64,000 bases of DNA from Mucilaginibacter jinjuensis (GCF_028596025.1 NZ_CP117167.1:1736001-1800000); one strand, 5' to 3'; positions 9,701 through 18,849 are shown, numbered from the stretch's first letter. Numbers and translations: made by a program. Notes: generated by a model not told the origin, from the letters alone.

Positions 9701-9852
9701 CCGATGTATTTATGATCACCAATTACTCTGGTGCCGACCCAGATGTGAATGCCAATAACTCATCAACCACAGGTTCGGGCTCAGGTGGTTTTGATTATGG
9801 CACGGTGGCTACCCCACGTACAATTTCTTTCGGTGTAAGAGTAAAACTATAA
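6730..9852 (+). CDS. SusC/RagA-family TonB-dependent outer-membrane transporter
   Basis: 1,040 residues from the ATG at 6730; an upstream in-frame TTG (6724) is less likely. Order: signal peptide (1-22, ending QVMAQ), a carboxypeptidase-like regulatory beta-sandwich (about 24-108, ITGTVTASDDGAALPGATV), a plug domain with the SusC signature LQGRVAGATV and ADAAAVYGSDAAAGAIVITT, then a 22-strand-type barrel ending FGVRVKL. SusC proteins import oligomers across the outer membrane using TonB energy, capped by SusD. The SusD gene follows 8 bp downstream. No sigma/anti-sigma (FecI/FecR) pair, SusR-type regulator or glycoside hydrolase adjoins the operon, so the substrate cannot be inferred. Confidence 0.95.
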   Translation: MKKTLLLFLLVSYCCAMQVMAQVQTITGTVTASDDGAALPGATVKIKGTNTAVSTDVGGKYSIKASAGQTLVFSFIGTISTERVIGSQMLINVQLQSDVQSLKEVTIVNTAFGVKQEKRDLTSSVQVVKGADIQQTQRENFLNSLQGRVAGATVTSTSGQPGASSSIILRGITSIGGNNQPLFVIDGIRVNNNAMSQSSLTSNGDNRRSDYTNRIADINPDDIENVTVLKGADAAAVYGSDAAAGAIVITTKKGKNGASAITYDNSFAFSNEYRFPKIQDVYGPGTDGHADPLKRTAFGPAYAPGTQTYNNLQDIFQTGFSQQHNLGIEGGSDIATYRVSADYRHTGGVLPVEYNNKLSLRFAGTAKLSPKLNSSATFNYFNIDNRKLNKGNSGTYIDALAWPTNDDVRNYTNPDGTRRTLLPATTSLADNSIDFDNPLWDAHNNISRDKTNRMIANVDLSYDPFSWLNLRGLVGVDFYTTNGNNLLSQYSSSYQNSALNSFASTSGISSGGIIDNYNDNNLLTNESFFATFNKNFGDFRTTLAAGAEVYDGRDQINGFYGEKFLQPDFNTINNTTPTTQRSSSNMYETRRVGEIARLNVVWKDMVILNATGRNDYSSRLVGSPKSNFFYPSVGAGFIFTELPSLKDNKVLTYGKLRFSYASVGKDPGMPYVIKSSLLQQTTTGGGYAYDVTGNNPNLRPEIDHQMDFGAEFQFFGGRLGADFSVYEYKATDQIFNPRISYGSGYVIEYVNGGEIRNRGFEAQLTGIPVKTTNFNWNTYVNFTLNRGKVINLGDLPEYYNSDTWVYANARASIFPGSSLSNIAAYSYARNNKGQILIDPSSGLPISNNTFVTVGDRQPKFTIGFGNNFNYKAFNLSFLFDIRKGGDVFNGNELFLTRYGLSERTVNRQTPIIVPGVLKDGNENSANPTANTIQITPYNQSTYYSTAIESDFVEHDINWVKLKDITLSYTFPAKMLEHQKVFKAASIFVTATDVFMITNYSGADPDVNANNSSTTGSGSGGFDYGTVATPRTISFGVRVKL

Positions 9853-9860
9853 GCAGATCA

Positions 9861-11441
9861 ATGATGAAAAAGATAATATTATCCATAACTACACTGCTTA
9901 CTTTATGCATGGCAAGCAGTTGTAAAAAATATATAGATATTAATACCAACCCTAACGCGCCAACTATAGTTGATGCCAGTAGCATACTGCCGCCAATGCT
10001 GGCCGGTATGGCAAGGGGTAACTGGTACGATAGCCGTTATGTTGGGCAGTATGCGCAAATCTGGGCATCGCCAACGGCTAACAATGTTTGGGATCAGGAA
10101 GGTTACGTACCGGCATCAGATTCGGGCGGCGAAATGTGGCGTACCGTTTATTTCAGCCTTGGCCAAAACATAAACGTAATGTGGCAGGATGCCATCCCTA
10201 ATAAAAAATACGATTATATAGCCGTTGGTTACGCATTACGTGCCTGGGGCTGGCAAACAGGGGGCGACCTATACAACAACATGATTGTTAAGGAAGCCTT
10301 TGATCCAACCCGCCTGACCTTTGATTACGATACCCCCGACTATGTATATGCCGAAGCTGTAAAAGATTGTCGTTTAGCGCTGCAATATTTCAGGCAGGCT
10401 ATTGCTGCAGACGGATTAAACGTATCAACCACTTTAGCCAAAGGCGATTACATGTATGCCGGTGACCGCTCTAAATGGATCAAATTTATTTATTCGATCC
10501 TGGCGCAAAATGCTTTGCATCAGAGTAATAAATCAACCTTTAATCCCGATCTTGTAAAAACTTATGTTGACAGTTCATTTGTAAGCAATGCTGATAATGC
10601 AAGTGTACAATGTACCGGTTCACAATCGGGTGATTCTAATTTCTGGGGAACAGCGAGAAACAATTTAAGCTCTTTCCGCCAGTCAGATTACATGGTCCGT
10701 TTATTAGATGGCCGCATATTTACTGGCTCGAGTACCCCTAATAATACGATAGATCCGCGCCTGCCTTTATTGCTTACCGCAAGCAAGGATGGCGTTTATC
10801 GCGGTGTAGTTGCACCATTGGGTGATCCTAACTCGGCCGATGCCAATACATCTATACCTTATTTATGGGGAACCGCTTCTGTACCAATTGCAGGAACGCT
10901 TACCAAATACATTTTTAATGATAATTCGCGCGGTGTACTAATGACTTACCCCGAACTGCAGTTTATGGCGGCAGAAGCTTTGTATAAAAAAGGAGATTTG
11001 CAAAACGCTTATAACTATTATAAAAAAGGCATTTTAGGTAGCCTCGATTTTGTGAGTAACCCGCCAATTGCAAGTTCATTAACCGGTACCCAGGGTTATA
11101 TCCCTACCGCTGCTATTAACAATTATATGGCAAGCGCCTGTGTAAGGCAATCGGCTGCTACGTTGCAGCTCAGCGATATTTTACAGCAGAAATTTATCTC
11201 GCTGTTTGTATGGGGCGCATTTGAAGCATGGGCAGATGAACGCAGGTATGGTTATGATCCAACCATTTTTCAGGGCTTTACCATACCGAGTACTTTATAT
11301 CCTGATAATGCAGGCAAGCAGGTGTACCTGTTAAGGCCACGTTACAATTCGGAGTACATCTGGAACATACCGGCTTTACAGGCTATCGGCGCAACAGCAC
11401 CAGATTATCATACCAAAAAACCATGGTTTATTTTACCATAA
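9861..11441 (+). CDS. SusD/RagB-family substrate-binding lipoprotein
   Basis: 526 residues. A lipoprotein signal ends in MASSC (Cys21), followed by KKYIDINTNPNAPT, typical of the SusD-like_2 group. The helical TPR-type scaffold is visible as repeated aromatic helices, for example GYALRAWGWQTGGDLYNNM and AAEALYKKGDLQNAYNYYKK. SusD proteins sit on the outer leaflet and form the lid of the SusC barrel. The gene lies 8 bp after susC and 12 bp before the DUF4397 lipoprotein gene, so all three are probably co-transcribed. Confidence 0.93.
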   Translation: MMKKIILSITTLLTLCMASSCKKYIDINTNPNAPTIVDASSILPPMLAGMARGNWYDSRYVGQYAQIWASPTANNVWDQEGYVPASDSGGEMWRTVYFSLGQNINVMWQDAIPNKKYDYIAVGYALRAWGWQTGGDLYNNMIVKEAFDPTRLTFDYDTPDYVYAEAVKDCRLALQYFRQAIAADGLNVSTTLAKGDYMYAGDRSKWIKFIYSILAQNALHQSNKSTFNPDLVKTYVDSSFVSNADNASVQCTGSQSGDSNFWGTARNNLSSFRQSDYMVRLLDGRIFTGSSTPNNTIDPRLPLLLTASKDGVYRGVVAPLGDPNSADANTSIPYLWGTASVPIAGTLTKYIFNDNSRGVLMTYPELQFMAAEALYKKGDLQNAYNYYKKGILGSLDFVSNPPIASSLTGTQGYIPTAAINNYMASACVRQSAATLQLSDILQQKFISLFVWGAFEAWADERRYGYDPTIFQGFTIPSTLYPDNAGKQVYLLRPRYNSEYIWNIPALQAIGATAPDYHTKKPWFILP

Positions 11442-11453
11442 AACAGCACAGCA

Positions 11454-12368
11454 ATGAGAAAAATATATAAAACGCTCGGCCTGCTTATGTTAACCCTGGC
11501 AGGTTGTACCAAAAACGAGATCACTCAGATCAATAACCCGGCAACGGGTGCACAGATTAGGCTTATCCATGCGGCGCCGGGGGTGCCTGCGTTGGATGGC
11601 TTCATCAACAATACTAAAGTAACACCCCTAACTGTTTATTCGGTTACAGATAATGCTATCCCCACATCCATTACAACAGGGTATAGCTATCTGTATATAT
11701 TCCCGGCCAGTAATTATTCGGTTGTGCCTTCGGGGGCAACCAATATTAAAATTGTGGCTGCTACACCTGTACCAGCTTTAAAAAGCACGCAAACCGTAAC
11801 CCCGGGTACGACAGTAGGCACTATAACCCAGGCCACAACTGATGGGTCAGCCTATTCTGTATTTACTATGGGCCTACCCGGTGCAACAACAAATGGATTA
11901 ACTACGCAAATTGTGCAGGATAAATTCCCTGCCGGGGATGCTACCAAAGCGTATGTACGCCTGGCCTACATGATACCCAATGGCACCCCTGTAGATCTGG
12001 CCGGTACTTATACACCAACCGGTGGTGCTGCTACTACCAAAACGCTTACAACAAATACAGCGTATAGTACAGTAACCGATTTTGTGCCTGTTGATCTGGC
12101 AACTAGTAGTACTACCAATTATACATTTCAGATGTATTTAGCCGGTACTACTACTAAGTTGGGCGCAGTATCTGCTGCTATTGCACTGGCACCCGGCCGT
12201 TACTATACCATTATTGGCCGCGGACTTGCTGCCGATTATGCCGTACCGGGAACTACCATCACACTTAAAGCCAGCGCCCGGCCAACCTTGCCGGTGACTG
12301 ACCCTACAACCAAGTATCCGGAGATATATTTTAACCCACCGGGCATTACTTATTATGTGAATAAGTAG
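11454..12368 (+). CDS. DUF4397 lipoprotein in the SusC/SusD operon
   Basis: 304 residues. The lipobox is LAGC (Cys18). The following region, GAQIRLIHAAPGVPALDGF, is the typical start of a DUF4397 beta-sandwich; a second similar segment follows (KAYVRLAYMIPNGTPVDLAG, about residue 160). The protein is rich in Thr, Ala and Gly. DUF4397 proteins are exported and of unknown function. As third gene of a SusCD operon it may be a surface-exposed accessory (SusE/F-like position) that helps capture the substrate; that role is inference from position alone. A strong terminator follows at 12395. Confidence 0.8.
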   Translation: MRKIYKTLGLLMLTLAGCTKNEITQINNPATGAQIRLIHAAPGVPALDGFINNTKVTPLTVYSVTDNAIPTSITTGYSYLYIFPASNYSVVPSGATNIKIVAATPVPALKSTQTVTPGTTVGTITQATTDGSAYSVFTMGLPGATTNGLTTQIVQDKFPAGDATKAYVRLAYMIPNGTPVDLAGTYTPTGGAATTKTLTTNTAYSTVTDFVPVDLATSSTTNYTFQMYLAGTTTKLGAVSAAIALAPGRYYTIIGRGLAADYAVPGTTITLKASARPTLPVTDPTTKYPEIYFNPPGITYYVNK

Positions 12369-12394
12369 TAGAGCACTAACTGAGATCTCAACAA

Positions 12395-12424
12395 AAAAGA
12401 GGCAGTCATTTGGCTGCCTCTTTT
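12395..12424 (+). terminator. Bidirectional intrinsic terminator between two DUF4397 genes
   Basis: An 11-bp perfect stem (AAAAGAGGCAG / CTGCCTCTTTT) with an 8-nt loop and U-rich ends on both strands. It lies between two convergent genes and can serve both. Confidence 0.9.
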
Positions 12425-12475
12425 GCTTTATAGGTTGCTGGTCATCTCTATCGGGATGAAAGTTTTCTTGTCTCC

Positions 12476-13189
12476 TTAGTAATAGAAAACATTGTTCTGA
12501 ATATGCGCACTCAACTTGGTTTGGTCTGTAGCGCCACTGATGCCTTGCAACCAGACGGTGTATAAACCGTTGATGATTTTAATATTACTCAAAGTAGCAA
12601 GCACAGTGTTAGTACCTGTTTGGCGGATCTCGAAATTGTAAGCTGAATTGACCGGTACTGTAACAAATCCTGAATAACCTTTATAGCTTTTGTTAGATAC
12701 CAGTACATTGCCGCCTGTAATGGCAAGGTCTGTAGCTGGCGCATTTGGGCTAAGGTTAATAAAACGAATAGCCGCCATGCCTGCTGCTGGTTGTTTGATG
12801 GTATCGGTTAATAAAACTAAATCTGGCTTGCTCACCAGGTTGGCTAAGAAAACCGAATACAAGGTTTTGTCTTTTAGCGTTGCGGTGTCTGATACGATCT
12901 TATTGCCGCTTGAATAAAAGATAAGGTTACGTTTACCGGTATAGGCCCGGATATAATCCTGGCTGTTTCCGCTGGTAATTGAATAAGGAGCGGTGCGGTT
13001 CTGGTCTAAAAAGAAGTCTACACCTTGCGCATCTGGTGATGCATTGATAGCCGATATTAAGGCAACCGGCTGCTGGGGTACATAATCATCATTGTGGTTT
13101 TTTAAACAGGATGAAAACGACACTGCCGCAATAACGGCTACCCCGGTCACACAAGCCCATCCTTTTAAATTTTGTAATAGCTTTTTCAT
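12476..13189 (-). CDS. DUF4397 lipoprotein, convergent with the SusC/SusD operon
   Basis: 237 residues. A lipoprotein signal ends in SFSSC (Cys28). Two DUF4397-like beta-sandwich segments are visible: ALISAINASPDAQGVDFFLD (about 43-62) and AAIRFINLSPNAPATDLAI (about 138-157), both with the hydrophobic-N/H-x-SPxA-D pattern. It is a single-gene unit facing the SusCD-DUF4397 operon across a shared terminator. The two DUF4397 proteins are clearly related in design but differ in sequence, so this is not a recent duplication. Function is unknown. Confidence 0.8.
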   Translation of the reverse strand: MKKLLQNLKGWACVTGVAVIAAVSFSSCLKNHNDDYVPQQPVALISAINASPDAQGVDFFLDQNRTAPYSITSGNSQDYIRAYTGKRNLIFYSSGNKIVSDTATLKDKTLYSVFLANLVSKPDLVLLTDTIKQPAAGMAAIRFINLSPNAPATDLAITGGNVLVSNKSYKGYSGFVTVPVNSAYNFEIRQTGTNTVLATLSNIKIINGLYTVWLQGISGATDQTKLSAHIQNNVFYY

Positions 13190-13319
13190 AAAATTGATAA
13201 TTGTATATATAAGCCTTTACGTACGGCGCATGGCAGATGCTACTCCGTATTGATACTTTTTAAGCAACAACAATTTTAACCCGGAATGGATTGATGGGAA
13301 AGTGTTAAATATCAGCAGA

Positions 13320-13508
13320 TTATTTCTTCTCGCCGTTTTCTTCTTTACGCTCGCTATCCTCTAATTCGCCCCTGCGGTTTACCACATAGCGCGACCGCAT
13401 ATAGGTTTGTTGTATGTGCCTAGATTGATTACCTCCTGATCTGCGCCCACCTGTTAATGGTATAATAAGAAAAGCGAGAATAACAGAGATTTTAAGAAAG
13501 GTCATCAT
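13320..13508 (-). CDS. Short exported basic protein, unknown function
   Basis: 62 residues: a hydrophobic N terminus (MMTFLKISVILAFLIIPLTG) followed by a short charged tail rich in Arg, Glu and Lys. No family is recognised. It could be a small membrane-anchored peptide. Its only support is the ATG start, a signal-like N terminus, and a gap in which nothing else codes. Confidence 0.4.
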   Translation of the reverse strand: MMTFLKISVILAFLIIPLTGGRRSGGNQSRHIQQTYMRSRYVVNRRGELEDSERKEENGEKK

Positions 13509-13573
13509 ACGCAGCCCTGATTTATGTGGATAATAAATAATAGGGGTACTTTATAAAAATAGGCTTTTTAGTA

Positions 13574-14074
13574 TCAAATGCGCTTTTCGTAGCAGAAAAA
13601 TCTTAGTCCAGGGCGTTTAGCCAAACCAATTTCTCCGCTGTAGGTATAGCCCAGTTTTGGGAAAAGTGCCTGTGTTGCCTGGTTTTCGCTATTGGTATCA
13701 ACACGTAAAATGGTAATGCCACGTTGCAGGGCAACAGTTTCGGCTTGTTGCATTAAGGCTTTGGCAACGCCTTTGCCCTGGTAATCGGGGTTAACGGCAA
13801 TGCGGTGGGTAACAATGGCAGGTTCGGTAATATCCCACCCGGCATCGGTATACTCAGGGTCCTGATCGGTGGTTATAGCGCTTACACCTGCAACAGCGCC
13901 GTCGATATCGGCTACCCACAACTGGCTTAGCTCAATATCCTTATTAAATACTTGCGGGTTAGGATAATCATCGCCCCACTGGTAATTACCTGCTGCACGC
14001 ATCAGGGGTACAACTTTGGCAATCATTTGCATTATGGCAGGTACATCGGCAGTGGTGGCAAGTCTTATAAGCAT
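13574..14074 (-). CDS. GNAT-family N-acetyltransferase
   Basis: 166 residues from the ATG at 14072-14074, which places the first conserved strand MLIRLATTADVPAIMQM at the N terminus. A longer frame to 14188 exists, but its extra 38 residues do not look like part of the fold. The acetyl-CoA motif is visible as HRIAVNPDYQGKGVAKALMQ (about residues 96-115), followed by LRVDTNSENQATQALFPKLG, the usual motif B. GNAT enzymes transfer an acetyl group from acetyl-CoA to an amine; the substrate here is unknown. It stands alone, divergent from the ABC permease gene. Confidence 0.82.
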   Translation of the reverse strand: MLIRLATTADVPAIMQMIAKVVPLMRAAGNYQWGDDYPNPQVFNKDIELSQLWVADIDGAVAGVSAITTDQDPEYTDAGWDITEPAIVTHRIAVNPDYQGKGVAKALMQQAETVALQRGITILRVDTNSENQATQALFPKLGYTYSGEIGLAKRPGLRFFCYEKRI

Positions 14075-14318
14075 GGCGGCAAATATCGGTTTTGTGGGTA
14101 AAAAATCTAAAGCGCATTTGTCAATACACTGCAATAGCTTGTGCACCAGTGTAATATTGTTAATTTTACCTGTAACGTTAGCATACATAAAACTGTGCGG
14201 TTGCGATACAGTGGTGATGGTTTTAATTTAATTAACTTATTGATTATTAGTTGATTAATTGAATGGCACGGTTTCTATATTTATAGTGTTATCATCCTTA
14301 CAATAAACCGTTAAAGCT

Positions 14319-16703
14319 ATGATAAAGAGCTATTTCAAAATCGCCTGGCGAAACCTGAGCAAGCACAAGGTTTTCTCAATGATCAATATATTCGGCTTAG
14401 CTATTGGTATAGCATCGTTTTGGGTAATTGCCCTTTATGTAACTGACGAGCTTAGTTACGACCACTTCAATACCAAAGCCGACCGTATATTTCGTGTAAC
14501 CCAACATGGTACCTGGAATGGCGGTAAGTTTGATCTGGCGATAACATCAGCCCCTTATGCAGCAGCGCTGAAGAATGATTTCCCCGAAGTTGAAAATACT
14601 GTACGCATCAATGAAGATGCCAGTGGGCGGATCTCTTATGGGGATAAACAACTCAATACAGAAGGAGTTGTGTTTGCCGATAACTCGATCTTCGATGTTT
14701 TTACTTACCATTTCTTATCCGGCGATCCTAAAACAGCTTTACTAAAACCGCAGTCTATCGTACTTACCAAAAGCCTGGCCATCCGCATATTTGGTAATGT
14801 AGAGGATGCCCTGAACAAAACCATTTATTTCGAAAATAATTATCCTAACCTGGTATCGGGTGTTATTGATGATGTACCTGCTAATTCGCATTTAACATTT
14901 ACAGCTTTGCGGTCATTTACTGCAGGATATACAGAGTCATGGGGAAGTGCTGATCTGTACACCTATGTGCTGCTAAAAAATCACGACGATTACCGTAAAA
15001 TAGAAGCCCGCACCCCCGAGTTTTACAACAAATATTTGAAAAAGGATATGGCAAACGTCCATTTTAAAATGGAGCTGCAGCCGCTTACAGATATTCACCT
15101 GCACTCTAAATTAGATTATGATACTACTAATGGCAGCATCACCTACGTTTATATATTTACCGTTATTGGCTTACTGATATTGGCCATTGCTATTATCAAC
15201 TACGTAAACCTGGCTACGGCACGCTCATCTATCAGGGTAAAAGAAATTGGGGTACGTAAAGTGATAGGCTCAGGCAGGGGGCAGCTGATGTTGCTATTCT
15301 TTGCAGAATCTATTCTACTGGCCGCACTGGCTACCGGTATGGCGGTTGTATTGGTTCAATTGGTATTGCCGTTCTTCAACCAGCTATCGGGCAAATCATT
15401 GGTGCTGATGCAGTTTGGTACCTGGCAAACCGTGAGTTTATTCACCGCATTTGCCATCATTACGGGGGCTTTAAGCGGTATCTATCCGGCTCTGTTTTTA
15501 TCGGGTTTTAAAACTATCCCGGCTATGAAGGGGCAGATGGGCAACCAGGCTTCAACTGTACTGTTCCGTAAATCGCTGGTGGTGTTTCAGTTTGTTATCA
15601 CGATGGTAATGATTACCGGCTCGTGTGTTATTTACAGTCAGCTGCATTATGTGTTGAACAAAGACCTTGGCTTTAATAAAGACCAGGTGCTTACCTTCCA
15701 TATCCACAATAAAGCTACCCGGGCTAAGGTTGATGCTATAAAGCAACAACTGGTTCAAAATCCCTTGATTCAGAGTGCCGGTGTAGCGGGTAACCCTATT
15801 GGTAATAACGACTTAGGTACGCGCGACTTTAATGTGGATGTAAACGGAAATTCTGGCCCGGATACTAAATTGGTGCAGAACCTGCAGGTTGACGAGGATT
15901 TTATCCCTACCATGCAGATCAAAGTTGCACAGGGCCGCAATTTCGACCCCAATATTGCGACCGATAAAACAGATGCCATTATTATTAACGAAACCCTGGC
16001 TAAAGAAATGGGTTGGAAAAACCCGGTAGGGAAACGCGTGCGTACGGATGTGAATAATGGCGTAGTGATCTCTAAAACCATTGTGGGTGTGATCAAAGAT
16101 TTTAATACGTATTCACTACAGCATAAAATCTCGCCAATGGTATTAACCCAACCTGTTGAAACCAAGGATGCCGATAACCTGTACGTGCGCATCAACAAAA
16201 ATAATGTGAAAGGTGCGCTACAAGCTATTACTGAGGTTTACAATACGTTTGACTCCGATAAACCGGAATTCCATTTCCTGGATCAAAACTTTGCACGTAA
16301 TTACCAGTCAGAACAAAAGCAGGGGAGTTTGCTGCTCATCTTTACGGTGCTGGCTATCAGCATTGCTTGTTTGGGTTTATTTGGCCTGGTTACGTTTACT
16401 GCCCAGCAGCGCAATAAGGAAATAGGTATCCGTAAAATACTGGGCGCCAGTGTAACCAATATTGTTAACATGTTGTCGAAGGATTTAATCAAGCTGGTAA
16501 TTATTGCCGCAGTTATCGCTTCGCCATTGGCGTGGTGGGCTATGCAAACCTGGTTACAGGGCTTTGCGTATCGTATCCATATTCAATTATGGATGTTTGC
16601 AATGGCCAGTGGAGTTGCCATTCTGATCGCTTTTGCTACCATTAGCTTTCAGTCGGTCAGGTCGGCATTGGCAAATCCGGTCAAAAGTTTGCGGAACGAG
16701 TAA
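14319..16703 (+). CDS. ABC transporter permease, MacB/FtsX type (duplicated)
   Basis: 794 residues. Two copies of the MacB periplasmic core plus FtsX arrangement: a first membrane helix at about 20-42, a periplasmic domain, three helices at about 285-410 containing VRVKEIGVRKVIGSGRGQL-like sequence, then a second helix near 430, a second periplasmic domain and three helices after 670 with RNKEIGIRKILGASVTNIV. The N terminus (SYFKIAWRNLSKHKVFSMIN) is typical of Bacteroidota permeases of this class. They act with a separate LolD-type ATPase in lipoprotein or peptide efflux by mechanotransmission. No ATPase gene is nearby, so it must use one encoded elsewhere. Confidence 0.9.
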   Translation: MIKSYFKIAWRNLSKHKVFSMINIFGLAIGIASFWVIALYVTDELSYDHFNTKADRIFRVTQHGTWNGGKFDLAITSAPYAAALKNDFPEVENTVRINEDASGRISYGDKQLNTEGVVFADNSIFDVFTYHFLSGDPKTALLKPQSIVLTKSLAIRIFGNVEDALNKTIYFENNYPNLVSGVIDDVPANSHLTFTALRSFTAGYTESWGSADLYTYVLLKNHDDYRKIEARTPEFYNKYLKKDMANVHFKMELQPLTDIHLHSKLDYDTTNGSITYVYIFTVIGLLILAIAIINYVNLATARSSIRVKEIGVRKVIGSGRGQLMLLFFAESILLAALATGMAVVLVQLVLPFFNQLSGKSLVLMQFGTWQTVSLFTAFAIITGALSGIYPALFLSGFKTIPAMKGQMGNQASTVLFRKSLVVFQFVITMVMITGSCVIYSQLHYVLNKDLGFNKDQVLTFHIHNKATRAKVDAIKQQLVQNPLIQSAGVAGNPIGNNDLGTRDFNVDVNGNSGPDTKLVQNLQVDEDFIPTMQIKVAQGRNFDPNIATDKTDAIIINETLAKEMGWKNPVGKRVRTDVNNGVVISKTIVGVIKDFNTYSLQHKISPMVLTQPVETKDADNLYVRINKNNVKGALQAITEVYNTFDSDKPEFHFLDQNFARNYQSEQKQGSLLLIFTVLAISIACLGLFGLVTFTAQQRNKEIGIRKILGASVTNIVNMLSKDLIKLVIIAAVIASPLAWWAMQTWLQGFAYRIHIQLWMFAMASGVAILIAFATISFQSVRSALANPVKSLRNE

Positions 16704-16756
16704 ACCGGGCAAATTGCAAGCTTGAGGTTAATATCTGCAACTAAATTAAAGACGAT

Positions 16757-17209
16757 ATGATACTCAACCTTAAACGGGCAATCGGCTACTTTTTTGCTGC
16801 TTACATTATTGTAACCATACTGGCCAGCGCAACATCTGTTACTTACGGCATTGTTTTTCATACACCGCCCCCTGCACCCGGGCAAAGTGTTTTACAGGCC
16901 GAAGAGTTTACGGCAACCGTACCTTACCATGTTTTAATTATGCTGATCATCTGGCCGTTGTTTGCCGGGTTGTATTTTAAACGGCCGAAAGCCGCAGCAC
17001 AGGTAAAACAGGAAACCCGCAGCCTCGCTTTCTTTTGGCTCGTCGCAGCTATGATTACTGACCTGGTTTGTTTTGTGCTGATCAAAAATCCATACTCATT
17101 AACATTCCACGAGTTTTATGTATTGTACCAACCCTGGATCAGCCTTATTTATCTCGCTATTTTTCTGAGCCCCTGGATTAGGCTGGGGTATATTAAAGCG
17201 TTAAATTGA
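16757..17209 (+). CDS. Four-helix membrane protein, unknown function
   Basis: 150 residues with four hydrophobic segments (about 9-32, 55-75, 90-110 and 122-143). A short proline-rich stretch (HTPPPAPGQS) lies in the first external loop. No family is recognised. It lies 53 bp after the permease gene and 70 bp before another small membrane protein on the same strand, so the three may be co-transcribed. Confidence 0.6.
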   Translation: MILNLKRAIGYFFAAYIIVTILASATSVTYGIVFHTPPPAPGQSVLQAEEFTATVPYHVLIMLIIWPLFAGLYFKRPKAAAQVKQETRSLAFFWLVAAMITDLVCFVLIKNPYSLTFHEFYVLYQPWISLIYLAIFLSPWIRLGYIKALN

Positions 17210-17279
17210 ATTATAACACAAAGATTTTCAACTTGTAACATTATGGGGATGCTTTTATCCAACTATTAAACTTAAACCT

Positions 17280-17876
17280 ATGAACGCAAGATTGATCCCA
17301 ATACCCAAAATTGCCATGCAGTCCATTGCAGGCGGATTACTGCTCATGGCCTTTTTTACCGTGATGTGGTCGGGTATAGCGTCGGCAAGTCTGCAAAATA
17401 CTGAACGGATTATTGATCTGTTGTTATTTTGGGGAGGCGCAATCATATTTGTTGCTTATGCCATTTACTTCTTCAGGTCGGCTAAACAATTTCAAACCGC
17501 GATCACTGAAGCAGAAAAGCAAGAAGGGAAAAAAATGGGTACTGCTTACGGTATCATCTTTGGTTTGGAGGGTACCCTTATACCAATTGCGGCCTTCATT
17601 TGTGTTAAATCAGGCTACCCGCAGTTGGTGCTGCCTGCTATTGCTTTGGTGGTAGGCTTGCATTTCTACCCCATGGCCAGAATTTTTCGCCGGACGTTAG
17701 ACTACTATCTTGCCAGTTGGGCCACATTGATTGCCATTGGTGCTATTGTTTTGACATTAAAGCATGTTCAATTAATTGTACCGGTGCAAGCCATATTAGG
17801 TGTGGGTATGGCAATTGCAACCAGCATATACGGTATAAATATGATTAAAATAGGCAGGGAGTATCTCGCAACCTAA
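17280..17876 (+). CDS. Six-helix membrane protein, unknown function
   Basis: 198 residues with about six transmembrane segments (16-37, 46-66, 88-108, 114-134, 145-162, 168-188) and a charged loop (QFQTAITEAEKQEGKKMG). No motif that identifies a transporter or enzyme is visible. It follows the four-helix protein with 70 bp between them. A real gene by length and composition; function unknown. Confidence 0.65.
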   Translation: MNARLIPIPKIAMQSIAGGLLLMAFFTVMWSGIASASLQNTERIIDLLLFWGGAIIFVAYAIYFFRSAKQFQTAITEAEKQEGKKMGTAYGIIFGLEGTLIPIAAFICVKSGYPQLVLPAIALVVGLHFYPMARIFRRTLDYYLASWATLIAIGAIVLTLKHVQLIVPVQAILGVGMAIATSIYGINMIKIGREYLAT

Positions 17877-17970
17877 ATCAAAAATTTAATCTTTTAGAGC
17901 AATTTGTTAACGATATGATGTTCTGAAGATAAGATAGCTGCAGGTACATTAGTTTTCAAAAACAGCCCCT

Positions 17971-18849
17971 ATGAAAACCCGCCTGTTAGTATCCTTATTG
18001 ATGTTTATTGCCTGTTATGCAAACGCCCAGCAAAAAGTTATCCAACTTTATAATGGCGCAGCGCCGGGTTCAGAAAGCTGGAACTGGGAAGAAGGGGTAA
18101 GCGAACATAATGCGGCGAACACCCGTAAAGTTTATAACGTGGTACACCCAACGCTCAGCATTTTTTTGCCCGATGCAGCAATAGCTACAGGCACGGCAGT
18201 AGTTATTTGTCCGGGTGGAAGTTTTCAAACATTATCTATCGATAATGAGGGGTTTGAAGAAGCTAAATGGTTTAATGCGCATGGCGTTGCTGCTTTTGTA
18301 CTTAAATATAGGGTAATTCACAGTTTAACTAACGATCCTGTGCAGGAAGTGCTGGCCAACAGGGGTACGAAAAGCAATGCTGAAGCAGTTGCACAGGTAT
18401 TGCCACTCGCCATTGCCGATGCCCGGCTGGCCATAAGCTATGTGCGCAAACATGCTGCCGAGTACAAGTTGTCGCCATCGCGCATTGGTATAATGGGCTT
18501 TTCGGCAGGTGGTACACTTGCTGCTGCCTCGGCCTACAAATATACCGCTGCCAACAGGCCCAATTTTGTGGCTTTATTATATCCATTCTTTCCGCCGGCA
18601 TTACAATCAGAAATATTAGCCGATGCTCCGCCCATGTTTATCGCTGCGGCTACCGATGATGATCTGGGGCTTGCCCCGCATAGTGTAGACATTTATCAGA
18701 AATGGGTGGCCTCAAAACATACTGCCGAGTTACATATTTATGCAAAGGGGAAACATGGTTTCGGTATGCGCAAACAAAACCTGCCGACTGATAACTGGAT
18801 TGAGCGTTTTGGCGAATGGCTGGGCCTCGAAGGGTTCTTGAAACTTTAG
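17971..18849 (+). CDS. Secreted alpha/beta hydrolase (acetyl-esterase-like)
   Basis: 292 residues. A signal peptide (1-19, ending CYANA) precedes an alpha/beta-hydrolase fold. The oxyanion-hole strand is VVICPGGSF (about 77-85), the nucleophile elbow is GFSAGG (Ser178), candidate acid residues are in ATDDD (229-231), and the histidine is in GKHGFGM (His262). The pattern matches the BD-FAE/esterase-lipase group that Bacteroidota secrete to remove acetyl or feruloyl groups from plant polysaccharide. Substrate is inferred from the family only. A strong terminator follows. Confidence 0.82.
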   Translation: MKTRLLVSLLMFIACYANAQQKVIQLYNGAAPGSESWNWEEGVSEHNAANTRKVYNVVHPTLSIFLPDAAIATGTAVVICPGGSFQTLSIDNEGFEEAKWFNAHGVAAFVLKYRVIHSLTNDPVQEVLANRGTKSNAEAVAQVLPLAIADARLAISYVRKHAAEYKLSPSRIGIMGFSAGGTLAAASAYKYTAANRPNFVALLYPFFPPALQSEILADAPPMFIAAATDDDLGLAPHSVDIYQKWVASKHTAELHIYAKGKHGFGMRKQNLPTDNWIERFGEWLGLEGFLKL

